A stretch of DNA of 64,000 bases, taken from assembly GCA_017481595.1 (NCBI GenBank), contig JAFUOY010000026.1, forward strand, positions 1-64,000, given 5' to 3'. The notes under the pieces were generated by a model. The model saw nothing but the letters and a program-made list of their open reading frames with translations. It ran no database searches and was not told the origin of the DNA. A program made the position numbers and the translations under genes. This DNA comes from Clostridia bacterium. GTDB lineage: Bacteria; Bacillota; Clostridia; Oscillospirales; CAG-272. Positions 28,323 through 37,515 of the stretch are shown here, one piece after another; position 1 is the stretch's first letter; each line of letters opens with the position of its first letter.

Positions 28323-28437
28323 GTTGGAATTGTGAAATTACAGACACAGGGTCGGCAAAAATGCGAAAAATCAACAATTTTTATATAAAAAAAGCGGGAA
28401 AAAGCGTAAAAAACATTTTTTATTTCCTTAATGTGTG

Positions 28438-28466
28438 TTGACCTTACAATATTATTATGCTATAAT
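28438..28466 (+). promoter_or_regulatory. Predicted promoter of the exopolysaccharide operon
   Basis: TTGACC (28438-28443), 17-base spacer, TATAAT (28461-28466) with an upstream TGC (extended -10). Confidence 0.7.
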
Positions 28467-28610
28467 ATAGGGTGCAAAGCTATAATATTATAAAATAATA
28501 AAATTTTTATTTCGCCCGCGCAAGCTATATTATAGCGGGAGATATACCTTGGCTTTGCTAAAAACAAAAGAGAATTGTGCTGACTTGCATCAATACAGGA
28601 AGGGCAGCTT
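28467..28610 (+). other. Leader of the exopolysaccharide operon
   Basis: About 140 untranslated bases. They hold an AT-rich tract and a hairpin CCCGC...GCGGG (about 28516-28540) whose loop repeats the GCTATATTATA sequence of the promoter region. No known riboswitch or JUMPstart element is recognisable. Upstream, 28323-28437 is AT-rich and holds no gene. Confidence 0.4.
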
Positions 28611-29807
28611 ATGAAATATTTGTGGATCGGCGTGGGCAACTCCCAGGAGGGAAGAGCCCACATTATAGAAAACGGCGGAGAGCTTTTTTCCGACGAGGTG
28701 TCAAACGATGCCTTGCTGTCGGGACTTGACGCCTGCGGAATACACGCGGATACGATAAACTCAAGCCGTGTGCCTCCGTACCCCATTTTCAAGAAAAAAA
28801 GAATATCCTCCTTCAAATGGGTATATCCAAGCGGAGCCACGGGCGTAAGCGTGGGATACCTGAACTATAAGTACGTAAACAGACTTTTTAAGAAAAGGTC
28901 GGTGGTTAAGGAGGCTAAGGCGTGGGCAAGAGCCAATAAGGGAGAGGACGTTACGGTATTCGTTTACCAGATGCACACACCCTTTATGGCGGCGGCAACC
29001 GCAGTAAAAAGAATAATTCCAAAAGCTAAGATCGTGCTTATCGTTGCCGATCTTCCTCAGTATATGGATATGAATATGTCCTCTTTAAAAAAGCTTCTTA
29101 AGAGGATAGACTGGAGCAGTATAAAGAAAAATATGCGCTATGTGGACAAGTATGTTCTTTACTCGGAGGCGATGGCGTCCTTCCTTAAGCTTAAGGAGGG
29201 CAGCTATATCACCATGGAGGGCTCCTACGATATTTCCACCGCCTACGACGGAGAAATAAGCAAGGATACGGAAAAAATATCCATAATGTACTCGGGCGCT
29301 CTTACAAGAAAGTACGGCATAGTGGAGCTGCTTGATGCAATGAAGGAGCTTGATGACAATTACGAGCTTTGGCTTACGGGGGGCGGAGACGCGGTTTCCC
29401 TTGTCGAGGAAAAAGCGAAGGAAGACACAAGAATAAAGTATTTCGGATACATTCCTTCACGTATCGAGCTTCTTAAAAAGCAAAAGGAAGCGACTATGCT
29501 CATAAACATCAGAGACCCCAAGGAGCCTGCGTCAAAATATTGCTTCCCCTCAAAGATATTTGAGTATATGGTATCGGGTAATCCCGTTCTTTCCACGGTT
29601 ATTGAGGGTATTCCAAGGGAGTATTTCGATTACATAATCCCCTTGCCCGATATTGATTCTGCCACCCTTTGCAAAAAGATAAGGGACGTGGCAAAAATGA
29701 GCGCAGAGGAAAGAGCATCCTACGGAGAAAAAGCAAGAGACTACGTTTTGAAAAGAAAAAATAACGTGGCGCAGATGAAAGCGGTTCTTGATTTTATCTC
29801 GGAATAA
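28611..29807 (+). CDS. GT4-like glycosyltransferase 1
   Basis: This 398-residue GT-B-fold protein has the C-terminal group 1 pattern: IMYSGALTRKYGIVELLDAM, LWLTGGGD, IKYFGYIP and SKIFEYMVSGNPVLS, which correspond to the nucleotide-sugar site. It should transfer a sugar onto a growing lipid-linked oligosaccharide at the cytoplasmic face. It is the first gene of the exopolysaccharide operon, and a weak ribosome binding site (GGAAGGG) precedes it. The donor and acceptor are not predictable. Confidence 0.85.
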   Translation: MKYLWIGVGNSQEGRAHIIENGGELFSDEVSNDALLSGLDACGIHADTINSSRVPPYPIFKKKRISSFKWVYPSGATGVSVGYLNYKYVNRLFKKRSVVKEAKAWARANKGEDVTVFVYQMHTPFMAAATAVKRIIPKAKIVLIVADLPQYMDMNMSSLKKLLKRIDWSSIKKNMRYVDKYVLYSEAMASFLKLKEGSYITMEGSYDISTAYDGEISKDTEKISIMYSGALTRKYGIVELLDAMKELDDNYELWLTGGGDAVSLVEEKAKEDTRIKYFGYIPSRIELLKKQKEATMLINIRDPKEPASKYCFPSKIFEYMVSGNPVLSTVIEGIPREYFDYIIPLPDIDSATLCKKIRDVAKMSAEERASYGEKARDYVLKRKNNVAQMKAVLDFISE

Positions 29808-29892
29808 GAATTTTTGAGTCCTTTTTGGACGTTTATATAGATTTTCACAGAGAAGGATCTGCATCGTCGCGATTGCAGATTAAGGAGACGGT

Positions 29893-31101
29893 ATGGATAA
29901 AGTAAAAAAGCTTGCCATAATAAACGCTGTACCATACGGCAGTACGGGTAAAATAGTAAGAGGTATCGATAGTGTTGCCCGCCAAAAGGGTATGGAGACC
30001 GTTATATTTTACAGCTGGACAAAGCGGTTGAGAAAAAGCAATGCGCCAAACGTAGTGGTTACCTCCTTTTTTGGTAAACTTCTTCATATGGCTCTTGCAA
30101 GATTTACGGGAAAAAACGGAGGATATTCCTTCAAGGACACGAAAAAGATAATAAAGCATCTTGAAAAATTCAAGCCCGACGCTATAAATCTTCACATTAT
30201 GCATTCCTGGAATATAAATCTTCCTATGCTGTTTGATTACGTTAAGAAAAACGACATCCCCGTGATCTGGACTATGCACGACTGCTGGGCGTTTACGGGC
30301 CATTGTCCTTGCTTTGATATGATCGGCTGCTATAAGTGGAAAACGGGCTGCTTCGAGTGTCCTCAGTATAAGGATTACCCAAATACTTATTTTGACAGAT
30401 CCGAAAAAATGTGGAGGCTGAAAAGGGAATGGTTTACGGGAATTAAAAATATGACACTTGTCACTCCGTCGGAGTGGATGTGCGATACTGTAAAGCAGTC
30501 CTTCCTTTCAGAGTATCCCGTTAAGGTAATAAATAACGGCATTGATTTAACCGTATTCAAGCCTACAGAAAGCGATTTCAGAAAGAAATATAACTGCGAG
30601 GGCAAGTATATTCTTTTAGGAGTTGCCTTTGATTGGAGCGTGCGTAAGGGACTTGACGTGTTTATCGAGCTTGCAAAAAGGCTTGATGACGAGTATCAGA
30701 TCGTCCTTGTGGGAACAAACGACGAAATAGATAAGTCCTTGCCAAAAAATATTATTTCCATTCACAAGACGGAAAACCAGGCGGAGCTTGCAAAGATATA
30801 TTCCGCATCAGACCTGTTTATAAATCCTACAAGAGAGGATAATTTCCCCACGGTAAATATGGAATCCATTGCCTGCGGCTTACCTCTTATCACCTTTAAG
30901 ACGGGCGGCAGCATCGAGATCTTTGACGAGGGCTCGGGGCTTATGGTGGATAAAGACGATATAGACGGAATGGAGAGGGCAATAAGACAGGTCCGCAAGG
31001 ACGGGGGCTTAAGCCGAGAGGAATGTATCCTCCGTTCCAAAAAATACGATCAGAATGAAAGATTTACGGAGTACGTTGACCTGATACAGAGTATGCTGTA
31101 A
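29893..31101 (+). CDS. GT4-like glycosyltransferase 2 (colanic-acid type)
   Basis: This 402-residue GT-B enzyme has a Cys-rich N-terminal motif TMHDCWAFTGHCPCFDMIGC ... GCFECP. That motif is shared with a subgroup of GT4 enzymes from colanic-acid-type clusters, and the Cys residues may bind metal. The C-terminal domain carries VAFDWSVRKGLDVFIELAKRL, LFINPTREDNFPTVNMESIACG and TGGSIEI. Role: sugar transfer in repeat-unit assembly. It lies 85 bases after the first transferase and 32 before the polymerase, with AAGGAG upstream. Confidence 0.87.
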   Translation: MDKVKKLAIINAVPYGSTGKIVRGIDSVARQKGMETVIFYSWTKRLRKSNAPNVVVTSFFGKLLHMALARFTGKNGGYSFKDTKKIIKHLEKFKPDAINLHIMHSWNINLPMLFDYVKKNDIPVIWTMHDCWAFTGHCPCFDMIGCYKWKTGCFECPQYKDYPNTYFDRSEKMWRLKREWFTGIKNMTLVTPSEWMCDTVKQSFLSEYPVKVINNGIDLTVFKPTESDFRKKYNCEGKYILLGVAFDWSVRKGLDVFIELAKRLDDEYQIVLVGTNDEIDKSLPKNIISIHKTENQAELAKIYSASDLFINPTREDNFPTVNMESIACGLPLITFKTGGSIEIFDEGSGLMVDKDDIDGMERAIRQVRKDGGLSREECILRSKKYDQNERFTEYVDLIQSML

Positions 31102-31133
31102 TCTCTTTCTTAAAAACATAAATTGGAGATTTT

Positions 31134-32384
31134 ATGAAAATAACCTTAAACAAAAATGCAGATAGCGTAACACCAAGACGTATAATGGTGCAAAGCTTTA
31201 TTCTTTGCATACTTTTAGAAAACGTTAAGATCTTTGACGTAATGGGCGCGTCCATCAAGCCTATTCACGTCGTTATGATCCTTTCCTCACTTTACTGTAT
31301 AGTATTTGAGAAGATGTATATAAGGGACATATCCATCGGTATACTGTTTTTGGCGTTGCCCCTTTTACCTCTTTACAGGATTAACGACCTTACGGAGTGG
31401 CTTAAATCCTACGTTATTTACGCCCTTATGTGCGTATTTCTTGCTACGGCAATGCGTTATTTCATTGCGGAGATACAGGTAAATTACAAGAAGCATCTTA
31501 AGCTGCTTCTTTTCACCATCGCCTTTACCCAGATATTGGGTATCATACAGTTTTTGCGTATGAACCTATACGAGGATTTCTGGCTCAGAAACATATGGGG
31601 TAAGTATCAGTTCCACAGAAATCAGTTCGGCAAAAGCTACGGCTTTTACAGAGCGTATTCCTTGTTCTATGAGCCATCTGTTTTCGCCTGGATCACCTTT
31701 ACCGCCTTTTCCGTTCTTTTGTTCTCGGAAAAGGAAGCGATATCAAATAAGATAAGAATTCCCCTTCTTATTCTTGACGTTGTGGCTATGGCAAGCTCAC
31801 TTTCCGCAGCGGGCTTTATCGTTATGCTTGCCATAATCTTTTTGTTCATCTTCGTAAGAACGCCCAACCTTTACAAGAGAATAAAGGGCTTGTTCTTCGT
31901 AGCGTTGGCATTGGTGCTGCTTGTAGCCTTTACGGATATATTAAAGCCACTTAAACGAATATTCATAGAGCTTAGTATCCCGGGTATGTCGGGCTACGAA
32001 AGAGTGGTTACGCCTATGCTTTACGCAAAGGAGGCGCTCCATAATTTCCCCCTCTTTGGCAGAGGCCTCGGACAGGAGGGCTTTGTTGACGCAGTCGGCG
32101 TAATAGGCAGATATAAGGCGGTGCATAACTCCATTTTCGGCGTTATAGTTCACTTCGGTCTTTCCTCCCTTTGTCTGTTTATCCCCGCCATCGTATACGC
32201 GGTAAAAAGGATAGGAGAAAATCCCAAATGGGTGCTTCTTCTCATAAATATTCTCGGTATTTACGTATCTAACGGAGCCTTCTGCTCACTTGATACCTTT
32301 ATGTTCCTCGTAATTATAGTTGCCTTTGGCGCTATAAAGACTGCCAAGCCCGTTGAAAGGAATTTCAGATTTTATGTGGGATAG
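31134..32384 (+). CDS. O-antigen/exopolysaccharide polymerase-like membrane protein (Wzy type)
   Basis: This 416-residue protein has about ten to twelve hydrophobic helices and a larger extracytoplasmic loop around residues 270-335 (IPGMSGYERVVTPMLY ... PLFGRGLGQEGFVD ... KAVHNS). The layout is that of the O-antigen ligase/polymerase family. It should polymerise repeat units on the outer face of the membrane. Context between glycosyltransferases and a flippase supports Wzy. Its end overlaps the next gene. Confidence 0.8.
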   Translation: MKITLNKNADSVTPRRIMVQSFILCILLENVKIFDVMGASIKPIHVVMILSSLYCIVFEKMYIRDISIGILFLALPLLPLYRINDLTEWLKSYVIYALMCVFLATAMRYFIAEIQVNYKKHLKLLLFTIAFTQILGIIQFLRMNLYEDFWLRNIWGKYQFHRNQFGKSYGFYRAYSLFYEPSVFAWITFTAFSVLLFSEKEAISNKIRIPLLILDVVAMASSLSAAGFIVMLAIIFLFIFVRTPNLYKRIKGLFFVALALVLLVAFTDILKPLKRIFIELSIPGMSGYERVVTPMLYAKEALHNFPLFGRGLGQEGFVDAVGVIGRYKAVHNSIFGVIVHFGLSSLCLFIPAIVYAVKRIGENPKWVLLLINILGIYVSNGAFCSLDTFMFLVIIVAFGAIKTAKPVERNFRFYVG

Positions 32385-33369
32385 TGATCTTGTTTCCGTA
32401 ATAGTCCCCGTATATAATGTGGAAAAATATCTTGAAAGATGCGTGTGCTCCATCCTTTCCCAGACCTATAAAAATATTGAGGTAATTCTGGTTGACGACG
32501 GCTCTTACGACAAAAGCGGAGAAATATGCGACCGTTTGGCAAAGGAGGACTCCCGTATAAGGGTCATTCATAAGCAAAACGGAGGCCTTAGCTCCGCACG
32601 TAACGCGGGAATTGACGCTTCCTCGGGGGCGTATATAGGCTTTGTGGACTCCGATGATTACATTTCCCCCGTTATGATAGAAAAGCTTTACAGCGCAGTA
32701 AGGGATACGGATTCTCAGATTGCCGTAACGGGCAGAGTGGATAAGTATGAGGATGCAAGAGAGGTAGTAAGCTTTAAAACGGACTCAGTGCAACGCTTTG
32801 ACCGTAAGGACGCGGTAAGGGAGCTTCTTTTAAAGAGGATAATGGACGTTTCCGCCTGCGATAAGCTTTTTAAAAGGGAGCTTTTTGAAGACATAAGATT
32901 CCCTCTTGGAGAAACCAACGAGGACAATGCGGTAATGTTCAAGCTGCTTTTAAGGTGTGACGGAGTTGTCCATACCGACAGCGCGGATTATTATTATTGC
33001 CACCGCGGAGAAAGCATTTCTGTGTCAATGAATACAAAAAAAGCCCTGCTTATGGATAAAAACGCAGAAGCAAACGCCGAGCTTATAAGGGGTATCTATC
33101 CTGAGCTTGAAAGGGAAATAATCATATACACAGGAATGCACAAAATGCTCTTTTACCATACCCTTCTTAAAATAAAGGTGTACGGCGGAGCGATTTCCAA
33201 TGAGGAAAAGGAAATTTTAAGATCATCAAAAGCTTTTATTAAGAAAAACTACAGATATTTGATGGAAAATGCGGATGCGGAGAAAAATCTTCGCACTCAG
33301 CTAAGACTTATAAAATTCAATTTGTACGAGCCTGTATTGAGGCTCAAGCGCCTTATAAAGGGCAAATAA
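32374..33369 (+). CDS. GT2-family glycosyltransferase 1
   Basis: This 331-residue GT-A enzyme begins with the classic VSVIVPVYNVEKYLERC nucleotide-binding strand. It contains ILVDDGSYDKS and the DSDDY (DxD-type) metal motif, with GGLSSARNAGI between. It should add a sugar during repeat-unit synthesis. A TTG at 32353 gives a longer frame, but the ATG at 32374, with AAAGGA upstream, fits better. It overlaps the polymerase gene by 11 bases, implying translational coupling. Confidence 0.87.
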   Translation: MWDSDLVSVIVPVYNVEKYLERCVCSILSQTYKNIEVILVDDGSYDKSGEICDRLAKEDSRIRVIHKQNGGLSSARNAGIDASSGAYIGFVDSDDYISPVMIEKLYSAVRDTDSQIAVTGRVDKYEDAREVVSFKTDSVQRFDRKDAVRELLLKRIMDVSACDKLFKRELFEDIRFPLGETNEDNAVMFKLLLRCDGVVHTDSADYYYCHRGESISVSMNTKKALLMDKNAEANAELIRGIYPELEREIIIYTGMHKMLFYHTLLKIKVYGGAISNEEKEILRSSKAFIKKNYRYLMENADAEKNLRTQLRLIKFNLYEPVLRLKRLIKGK

Positions 33370-33396
33370 GGAAATGAAAGGACGAAGGAGGGTATT

Positions 33397-34137
33397 ATGC
33401 TTTTTTCAATTATAACCGTTTCATTAAATGCGGAAGATCTGATTTACGATACCCTTAAGTCCGCTCTTGATCAGGAATTTACGGATTTTGAGATAATCGT
33501 CAAGGATGGCGGCTCCACAGATAAGACCCTTGAAAATATACCCTCTGACGAAAGAATAAGGGTCATTTCTAAAAAAGACAAGGGCATATATCAGGGTATG
33601 AATCAAGCCATAGTCGAGGCAAGGGGAGAGTATCTTATTTTTATGAACTGCGGTGACAGATTCTATGACTCAACGGTTCTTTCCCGGGCGTATGCAAGGC
33701 TTAAGGACAGAAACACGCCCTGCATTTTGTACGGCAAGATGTTTACCGAAAAAAACGGCGTGGTCAGCTATCCAAGCAGAATGAAAAAAAGATTTTTCTA
33801 TAACGCCACCTTGTGCCATCAGGCAAGCTTTATACCGAGAAAAGCCTTTTCCGATATAGGCTATTATGATGAGGGGATGAAAATAGCCGCTGACTGGAAA
33901 TTCTTCCTTGAGGCATTCCTTGGCGGAGTTGAGTACGAATATTGCGACAGCGTATTCTGCTATTTCCTGGACGGCGGAGTATCCGAAACGAAAAAGGGAA
34001 TAGAGCAGGGAGAAAAGGAGAGAAGGCTTACTAAAAAGAAGTACTTTTCAACCCTTGAAAAAATCTATATTCCATTGATTTATACAAAAGCGGGACGGAT
34101 GCTTATATCTCTTAAAAACAAAATAAAAAAGGGTTAA
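33397..34137 (+). CDS. GT2-family glycosyltransferase 2 (WcaE-like)
   Basis: This 246-residue GT-A enzyme has FSIITVSLNAEDLIYDTLKS, VKDGGSTDKT and an FMNCGDRFY motif in the DxD position, followed by LCHQASFIPRKAF, which is typical of short WcaE-like transferases. It should add a sugar in repeat-unit assembly. It lies 27 bases downstream of the previous gene with GGAGG upstream. Confidence 0.85.
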   Translation: MLFSIITVSLNAEDLIYDTLKSALDQEFTDFEIIVKDGGSTDKTLENIPSDERIRVISKKDKGIYQGMNQAIVEARGEYLIFMNCGDRFYDSTVLSRAYARLKDRNTPCILYGKMFTEKNGVVSYPSRMKKRFFYNATLCHQASFIPRKAFSDIGYYDEGMKIAADWKFFLEAFLGGVEYEYCDSVFCYFLDGGVSETKKGIEQGEKERRLTKKKYFSTLEKIYIPLIYTKAGRMLISLKNKIKKG

Positions 34138-34158
34138 TACTATAGATAGGAGTGCGGT

Positions 34159-35058
34159 ATGAGTATAACTGCATTTTTAAATAAATTTATAAAAAGCGTT
34201 CTTTACAGAATGCACGCAAGAGGCGTAAACAAGGCTTTTAAGAAAAACAAGGAGATAAGGGCTCTTGTTGGATCCAACGCAGAGTTCAAGGATATACACA
34301 AGGGACAGCGTTGCTTTATCGTGGGCAACGGCCCGTCACTTAACGACGAGGACCTTTCCTTGCTTGAAAACGAATACGTTTTTACGGTAAATAAAATTGC
34401 AAATCATCCTTCATACGAGAGTATGAGGTCAAATTATCATTTCTGGGCTGACCCCGCCTTCTTCAATTTGTCCCCCGATAACGAGGACGATATGGAGCTT
34501 CTCAAGCGCTTTGAGGCGATCAAGACGGACAAGGCAGACCCGGTTTGCTTCGTTTCCCAATACGGCTACGATATGGTTAAAAGATTCGGGCTTGACAAAA
34601 AGCTTAACGTCCGCTTCTTTTACAGCGATCTGTTTTTCAGGGACGGAGAGAAAAAGGATATAGATTTTACAAGGCCCGTCTTCGCTCTCGAAACCGTAGT
34701 ACAGTTCTGTATACAAATGGCTATATATATGGGCTTTACGGAGATATATCTTTTGGGATGCGATAACACCTATATTGTGGGAATAATAAATACCATTCTT
34801 GAAAAGGACGTGGAGGAATATTCCTATAAGGTGGATGAATCCGAAAAGAGATTTATCAAAAAATCAGCGGAGCAGAGAAAGAACGGCGGTATTGAAAGCT
34901 CGTTTTCAAGCTGTGCAAGAATGCTTCATATTTACAGGGAGCTTTATACCTATTGCTCCGACAGGAATATCAAGCTTGTAAACTGCTCATCAAAGACCAT
35001 AATAGACTCCATACCGAGGGCGTCGCTTTCAAGCGTGCTTTCAGACGAAAAGAAGTAA
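34159..35058 (+). CDS. DUF115/MptE-like protein in the exopolysaccharide operon
   Basis: This 299-residue protein has an N-terminal basic helix (1-40) and then RCFIVGNGPSLNDEDLSLL, the GNGPSL nucleotide-binding signature of DUF115/6-hydroxymethylpterin pyrophosphokinase MptE-like proteins. GT42 sialyltransferases also begin with a GNGPSL motif, so a transferase role is possible. A GFTEIYLLGCDNTY segment carries a conserved Gly-Cys-Asp. The exact function is unknown, but its place between a transferase and the flippase suggests modification of the glycan or of a donor. The flippase starts one base after its stop codon. Confidence 0.65.
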   Translation: MSITAFLNKFIKSVLYRMHARGVNKAFKKNKEIRALVGSNAEFKDIHKGQRCFIVGNGPSLNDEDLSLLENEYVFTVNKIANHPSYESMRSNYHFWADPAFFNLSPDNEDDMELLKRFEAIKTDKADPVCFVSQYGYDMVKRFGLDKKLNVRFFYSDLFFRDGEKKDIDFTRPVFALETVVQFCIQMAIYMGFTEIYLLGCDNTYIVGIINTILEKDVEEYSYKVDESEKRFIKKSAEQRKNGGIESSFSSCARMLHIYRELYTYCSDRNIKLVNCSSKTIIDSIPRASLSSVLSDEKK

Positions 35059-35059
35059 T

Positions 35060-36508
35060 ATGACAATGCTGAAAAAACTTGTAAATAGCTATAAGGCTAT
35101 GTCCGCCGCGGCAAAGGCGGCTATATGGTTTGCTGTTTGCAGCATCTTGCAAAAGGGAATATCCTTCATTACCGTACCAATATTTACCCGTCTTATGACT
35201 CCTGAGCAGTACGGACAGTTTTCCGTATACAGCTCATGGAATCTTATTTTGACTATCTTCGCTACTCTCAACCTTTCGGCGGGAGTATTCAATAACGGTA
35301 TGACAAAATATCCCGATGACAGAAGCAGATATATTTCTTCAATGCAAGGTCTGTCTACGGTAGTTACCCTTGTACTTCTCGCTTTATATTTGCCCTTCCA
35401 AAACGTAATAAACGAGTTTACGGGGCTTTCCACCGTGCTTATGCTTATTATGTTTGCGGAGTTTCTTACCGTACCTGCGGTAATGTTCTGGTCTGCGCGT
35501 CAGAAATATGAGTTCAAGTACGTCGCCCTCTTTATTTATACCCTTATAGTTTCCGTTCTCTCCCCGGGCATCAGCCTTTTGGCGGTGGTCTTCTCGGATG
35601 AAAAGGGTATTGCAAAGATAATGGCGGTTGCCCTTGTAAACATATGCGCGGGACTGTTTTTCTACATATTCAACATAATAAAGGGAAGAAAGCTTTTTAT
35701 AAAGGAATATTGGTCCTTTGCCTTTAAATTCAATCTCCCCCTTATCCCTCATTACCTTTCTATGGTTGTCCTTGCACAATCGGATAAGATAATGATAGAA
35801 AAGATGTTCAGCGAGAGGGAGGTTGCCATATACAGCGTAGCCTATTCCTTCTCCCTTATAATGAATATTATTACCACAAGTATAAATTCGTCCTACGTAC
35901 CCTGGACCTACCGTAAGCTTTTGGTAAATGATATCAAGCCCCTTAAAAGAACTACCACAATGCTGCTCATCGGCGTTGGACTTATATCCCTTTTGCCCGT
36001 TATCCTGGCTCCCGAGGTAATGTGGATAATGGCGCCGAATGAATATGCAGAGGGCGTGTGGATAATTCCTCCCATATCGACCAGCGTGTTCTTCACCTTT
36101 ATGTATTCGCTCTTTGCCAACGTGGAGTTCTATTTTGAAAAAACGAAATTCGTAATGGTGGCATCCACCCTTTGCGCCGTTGCAAACGTAGTTTTAAATG
36201 CTATCTTTATGCCCATCTTTGGCTATATGGCGGCAGGATATACTACTATGTTCTGCTATATGCTTCTTGCCTTCGTGCATTATCTCTTTATGAGAAGAGT
36301 ATGCTCAAGGATGCTGAAAATAAGCAGCGTATATGATGACAAGCTTATTCTCCTTATTTCCGCGGCTTACCTCGGACTTAACGCGGTGGGAATGGCGCTT
36401 TATAATTTCGTAATATTGAGATATGTTATTCTTGCAGTTTCATTGGTTCTTATATTTATAAAGAGAAGTAGCATAATCCAATTCGTAAAAAAATTGAAGG
36501 AAAGATAA
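35060..36508 (+). CDS. Polysaccharide flippase (Wzx-like, MOP superfamily)
   Basis: This 482-residue protein has twelve to fourteen hydrophobic helices. The N-terminal KAAIWFAVCSILQKGISFITVPIFTRLMTPEQYGQFSVYSS pattern is characteristic of oligosaccharide flippases of the MOP superfamily. It should move lipid-linked repeat units to the outside of the membrane for Wzy. It begins one base after the DUF115-like gene, so it is translationally coupled. Confidence 0.88.
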   Translation: MTMLKKLVNSYKAMSAAAKAAIWFAVCSILQKGISFITVPIFTRLMTPEQYGQFSVYSSWNLILTIFATLNLSAGVFNNGMTKYPDDRSRYISSMQGLSTVVTLVLLALYLPFQNVINEFTGLSTVLMLIMFAEFLTVPAVMFWSARQKYEFKYVALFIYTLIVSVLSPGISLLAVVFSDEKGIAKIMAVALVNICAGLFFYIFNIIKGRKLFIKEYWSFAFKFNLPLIPHYLSMVVLAQSDKIMIEKMFSEREVAIYSVAYSFSLIMNIITTSINSSYVPWTYRKLLVNDIKPLKRTTTMLLIGVGLISLLPVILAPEVMWIMAPNEYAEGVWIIPPISTSVFFTFMYSLFANVEFYFEKTKFVMVASTLCAVANVVLNAIFMPIFGYMAAGYTTMFCYMLLAFVHYLFMRRVCSRMLKISSVYDDKLILLISAAYLGLNAVGMALYNFVILRYVILAVSLVLIFIKRSSIIQFVKKLKER

Positions 36509-36523
36509 TTAAAAGGAACGAAA

Positions 36524-37291
36524 ATGAACAACGAATTTGAAAACAAAAATATAAATACTGATGAATCCAATAATGCCAAGCGCTTGCGTATGCTTGGTGA
36601 TGACTCTTCGGAAGATATCCATTTGAAATCCGACGCGGAGGTAAAGGGCGCATTCTGGCCTAATTTCTGGTTCAGATATAAGTGGTACGTTATAATCATT
36701 TCCGCGTTTGTGCTTATTTTTACGGTATTTTTAATTCAGAGTCTTAACACTAAAAAGTATGACGTTGGCGTGTTGTATGCAGGACCTACCTACGTTGTAG
36801 ATATACAGAATGATATTGCAAACGCCTTTAAGGACTTTGCAAAGGATACTAACGGCGACGGAGAAAAGTATGTTCTCGTTTCCACAAACGTATATATGAA
36901 CGAGGAGCAGCAGATCGAGGCGGCAAACGGAAATAAGTACGATCAGATGGCTCTGTACAGTGCCAATATACAGGCCTATAAGGATTTTCAACAACAGATG
37001 CTTGCGGGCAATATTATTGTGTGCCTGATGGATCCTTCCCTTTTTGAGGACTATAAGGAGGCATTTTCCGACGTAAGCGATATTCTCGGATATGAGCCCG
37101 ACAGTAGCCTTATGTACGCGGAAAACGCTATAAATTTCCAAAAGACAGACTTTGCAAAAAGCTACGAGTGCTTTAAGCGCTTGCCAAATGATACCCTCCT
37201 TTGCATAATGACAACACATCAGCTTACCCCCGACGCGGCAAGAGAAGTATCTATTGATTTATTTAAAGCCGTAGTAAATTTTGAAGCTTAA
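36524..37291 (+). CDS. Single-pass membrane protein of unknown function at the operon end
   Basis: I do not recognise this 255-residue protein. It has an acidic, Asn-rich cytoplasmic N-terminus (1-48), one transmembrane helix (about 53-73) and an external domain of about 180 residues that starts KKYDVGVLYAGPTYV and has an alpha/beta pattern. A chain-length or export helper in the Wzy pathway would fit its position, but no Wzz signature is visible. It lies 15 bases after the flippase and before the operon terminator at 37333. Confidence 0.7.
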   Translation: MNNEFENKNINTDESNNAKRLRMLGDDSSEDIHLKSDAEVKGAFWPNFWFRYKWYVIIISAFVLIFTVFLIQSLNTKKYDVGVLYAGPTYVVDIQNDIANAFKDFAKDTNGDGEKYVLVSTNVYMNEEQQIEAANGNKYDQMALYSANIQAYKDFQQQMLAGNIIVCLMDPSLFEDYKEAFSDVSDILGYEPDSSLMYAENAINFQKTDFAKSYECFKRLPNDTLLCIMTTHQLTPDAAREVSIDLFKAVVNFEA

Positions 37292-37332
37292 TAAATAAGA
37301 GGATGCCACAATAGTTACAGAATAAAATTTTA

Positions 37333-37388
37333 AAGACTGGCACAAATGCTATTTTATAGATCAGCATTTGTGTCAGTCTTTTTTTGTA
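37333..37388 (+). terminator. Terminator of the exopolysaccharide operon
   Basis: AAGACTGGCACAAATGCT pairs with AGCATTTGTGTCAGTCTT around a 12-base loop, followed by TTTTTTT. Confidence 0.92.
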
Positions 37389-37434
37389 TTGATTGGCAAA
37401 CATTCCTGCGTCGAATAAAACAGAAAATTTTCTA

Positions 37435-37463
37435 TTGACAAAGAATTTCGTGTATGATAGAAT
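37435..37463 (+). promoter_or_regulatory. Predicted sigma-A promoter of the LRR lipoprotein gene
   Basis: TTGACA (37435-37440), 17-base spacer, TAGAAT (37458-37463). Confidence 0.7.
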
Positions 37464-37515
37464 ATAAGTGGATCAAACGATTATATTAGTATCTATCAAA
37501 AAAGGAGGAAAAATT

